Source of the DNA: Bacteroidales bacterium
GTDB taxonomy: Bacteria > Bacteroidota > Bacteroidia > Bacteroidales > VadinHA17
NCBI GenBank assembly: GCA_016928075.1
Contig: JAFGLJ010000018.1
Span: 1-56,774 of the forward strand
Direction of reading: 5' to 3'
Length of the DNA stretch: 56,774 nucleotides
The notes under the pieces were generated by a model that made no database searches, was not told the origin of the DNA, and saw only the letters and a list, made by a program, of their open reading frames with translations. Shown here piece by piece: positions 55,219-56,774 of this stretch. Positions within the stretch are counted from its first letter, which is position 1, and every line of letters begins with the position of its first letter. Made by a program: the position numbers and the translations under genes.

Positions 55219-55551
55219 ATGGCAAAATTTGAAGTCTACCAGAGTGGTAAAAAAAATGAATTCCGTTTCCGCCTTAAAGCCGATAACGGACAGACTATCC
55301 TCAGCAGTGAGGGCTACACAAGCAAGTCCTCATGTTTGTCCGGGATAGACTCTGTAAAGAAGAATTCCAGTGATCCCAAAAGATTTGTTAAAACAACCAC
55401 CCCATCAAATATGTACCGGTTCTCAATAACAGCAGCTAATAACCAGGTAATCGGTACAAGTCAGAATTACAAGAGTGAGAGTGGCCGGAATAATGGTATT
55501 GAATCAGTGAGGAAAAACGCTACCAAAGCCGATATCAAAGAGATCACATAA
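55219..55551 (+). CDS. YegP family protein (DUF1508)
   Basis: 110 aa made of two tandem YegP (DUF1508) repeats: residues 1-53 with FRFRLKADNGQTILSSEGYTSKSSCLSGIDSVKKNS and 54-110 with YRFSITAANNQVIGTSQNYKSESGRNNGIESVRKNA. Each repeat is about 50 residues. Small cytoplasmic protein of unknown role, often stress-associated. Long AT-rich leader upstream and an intrinsic terminator downstream, so it is a single-gene unit. Confidence 0.92.
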   Translation: MAKFEVYQSGKKNEFRFRLKADNGQTILSSEGYTSKSSCLSGIDSVKKNSSDPKRFVKTTTPSNMYRFSITAANNQVIGTSQNYKSESGRNNGIESVRKNATKADIKEIT

Positions 55552-55580
55552 TAGTATTACCAGTTTTTATCTTATAATAC

Positions 55581-55621
55581 ACCAGTTCGGTTTTGCGTTG
55601 CTTAACTGAACTGGTCTTTTT
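55581..55621 (+). terminator. Terminator of YegP
   Basis: ACCAGTTCGGTT and AACTGAACTGGT arms (12 bp with one G-U) around an 11-base loop, followed by CTTTTTAT. Confidence 0.85.
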
Positions 55622-55717
55622 ATAACTTGATTTTCTGAAACCACATACCCAGTTAGAAATAAAAGGCCTGTTTAAGGCCTGTTTATTGAAGAAAGTAACA
55701 ATATTTTAAATATTTGC

Positions 55718-56774
55718 ATGATGAAACTGAAAGAACTGGTAAATTACCTTGAATCAATAGTGCCCCCTGCCTTTCAGGAATCATACGATAATTCGGGCAT
55801 ACAGGTTGGGGATATTGAGAGTAATGTAAATTCTGTTCTCCTCAGCCTTGATGTCACTGAAGAAATCATTGATGAAGCCGATTCAAAAAGGTGCGGGATG
55901 ATTATTTCACATCATCCCCTCATCTTTAAACCGCTGAAGAGCATAAGTGGTAAAACATTCATAGAAAGGATCATCCTTAAGGCCATTCGGAAAAATATAT
56001 CAATATACAGTCTGCATACTAACCTTGATATAATAAAGGGTGGTGTAAGTTATCGTTTGGCTGAAAAAATGCAGCTGGAAAATCCAAAAGTGATGGTTCC
56101 GCTTGGCAATAAGCTGCTTAAACTGGTGGTTTTTGTTCCCGCCGATTACGCTGAAACATTGAGGGATGCAATTTTCAAGGCCGGTGCCGGTTATATAGGT
56201 AATTATGACAGGTGCAGTTATAACATACGCGGCGAAGGAACATTCAGGGCAGGACCCGGTACTGATCCTTTTACCGGTGAATATGGCAGTGAGCATACTG
56301 AACCGGAAATCAGGATAGAAACGGTATTACCCGAATATTTGAAAAACAGGGTTATAAAAGCAATAATCGATTCACACCCCTATGAAGAGGTAGCCTACGA
56401 TCTCTACCGGATTGAAAATACACTGCCCGGGGCAGGTCTTGGATGCATCGGTGAGCTGAGAAGCAGTATTATCGATACCGAGCTTATCGACAGGCTGGGT
56501 GAGATATTTGAATCAAGAGGAATCAGACATACTCAGATTACAGGGAGGAAGATTAAGAAGGTGGCCGTTATGGGAGGGTCAGGCGGAGAATATATACACA
56601 AAGCTCTTTCGGCCGGAGCTGATGCCTATATCACGGCCGATATAAAATACCATTCATACTTTGAAGCCGGTAAAGACCTCCTGCTTGCAGATATCGGACA
56701 TTATGAGAGCGAAAAACCAGCCCTCGAAATTTTACATGAGTTAATTACAAAAAAATTCCCTAAATTTGCAGTCC
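55718..56774 (+). CDS. Nif3-like dinuclear metal protein (YqfO/YbgI), truncated by window end
   Basis: 352 codons are visible from the ATG at 55718 (a second ATG follows immediately) and the frame is open to the window end, where it reads ITKKFPKFAV, so only a short C-terminal piece is missing. Metal-binding residues: IISHHPLIFKPLKSI (His-His) and, near the end, GSGGEYIHKALSAGADAYITADIKYH and LADIGHYESE. A CutA-like insertion lies in the middle (about 130-235), as in YqfO-type proteins. Forms hexamers; proposed GTP cyclohydrolase-like or metal-chaperone role, not settled. A normal start leader with no clear promoter. Confidence 0.9.
   Translation, partial: MMKLKELVNYLESIVPPAFQESYDNSGIQVGDIESNVNSVLLSLDVTEEIIDEADSKRCGMIISHHPLIFKPLKSISGKTFIERIILKAIRKNISIYSLHTNLDIIKGGVSYRLAEKMQLENPKVMVPLGNKLLKLVVFVPADYAETLRDAIFKAGAGYIGNYDRCSYNIRGEGTFRAGPGTDPFTGEYGSEHTEPEIRIETVLPEYLKNRVIKAIIDSHPYEEVAYDLYRIENTLPGAGLGCIGELRSSIIDTELIDRLGEIFESRGIRHTQITGRKIKKVAVMGGSGGEYIHKALSAGADAYITADIKYHSYFEAGKDLLLADIGHYESEKPALEILHELITKKFPKFAV

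Overview
The window is a chromosomal segment of a member of the Bacteroidota, most likely an anaerobic Bacteroidales/Marinilabiliales-type organism. This rests on moderate-to-low GC, many lipoproteins and short-UTR genes, TTTG/TAnnTTTG-type promoters (the clearest at 49789-49820), and family content typical of the phylum: sulfatases, GH92 and GH43 glycosidases, TPR-PD40 envelope proteins, DUF6048/DUF6452, and the order alaS - M23 - MerR. The hydrogenase genes and the PPi-type phosphofructokinase point to a fermentative lifestyle. No species can be named from the sequence alone.

Layout. 1-5300: heptamer repeats, a GH43-like lipoprotein, a DUF1207-like outer membrane protein, a possible gene remnant and an FtsX/MacB-type permease. 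5350-5932: a compact unit in which a DUF559 (Vsr-like) endonuclease gene fits almost exactly between inverted palindromic repeats. 5941-10521 (minus): an apparent operon of PPi-phosphofructokinase, HAD phosphatase, LarA-like nickel-pincer racemase and PdxB. 10816-14263: hydCBA, a trimeric NAD(H)-linked [FeFe] hydrogenase, followed by an Isf-like flavoprotein, a membrane protein and dinB. 17083-18065: heptamer arrays, an acetyltransferase, and tRNA-Ser(CGA) whose 3' flank is part of a 138-bp imperfect palindrome. 18214-32650: a glycan/peptide-utilisation region with an M3 peptidase, two Cys-type sulfatases, GH92, S41 protease, DUF169, DUF6786-like lipoprotein, YbjQ, a 44-aa membrane protein and an M24 peptidase. 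32656-38989 (minus): three paralogous TPR-PD40 envelope proteins with different C-terminal modules, plus an acetyltransferase. 39090-49749: E2 acyltransferase, aminotransferase, RecR, sodium/solute symporter, DUF6048/DUF6452 pair, acyl-CoA ligase and AlaS. 49861-56774: two M23 endopeptidases, CapA-like protein, MerR regulator, HerA-like ATPase, YegP and a Nif3-family protein cut by the window end.

Most genes are ordinary. The unusual material lies between and at the edges of genes. The same genome segment carries at least five arrays with strict 7-bp periodicity but different unit sequences, reminiscent of cyanobacterial STRR repeats. It also has a hexamer array inside a sulfatase signal peptide with a second direct copy downstream of that gene, an octamer array just upstream of the other sulfatase, a heptamer array that has become the coding C-terminus of the GH92 enzyme, several perfect palindromes at gene ends, and the DUF559 unit. 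The DUF559 unit looks like a candidate for an endonuclease that travels with, or maintains, a palindromic repeat family, in analogy to RAYT/REP systems; this is inference and needs genome-wide comparison.
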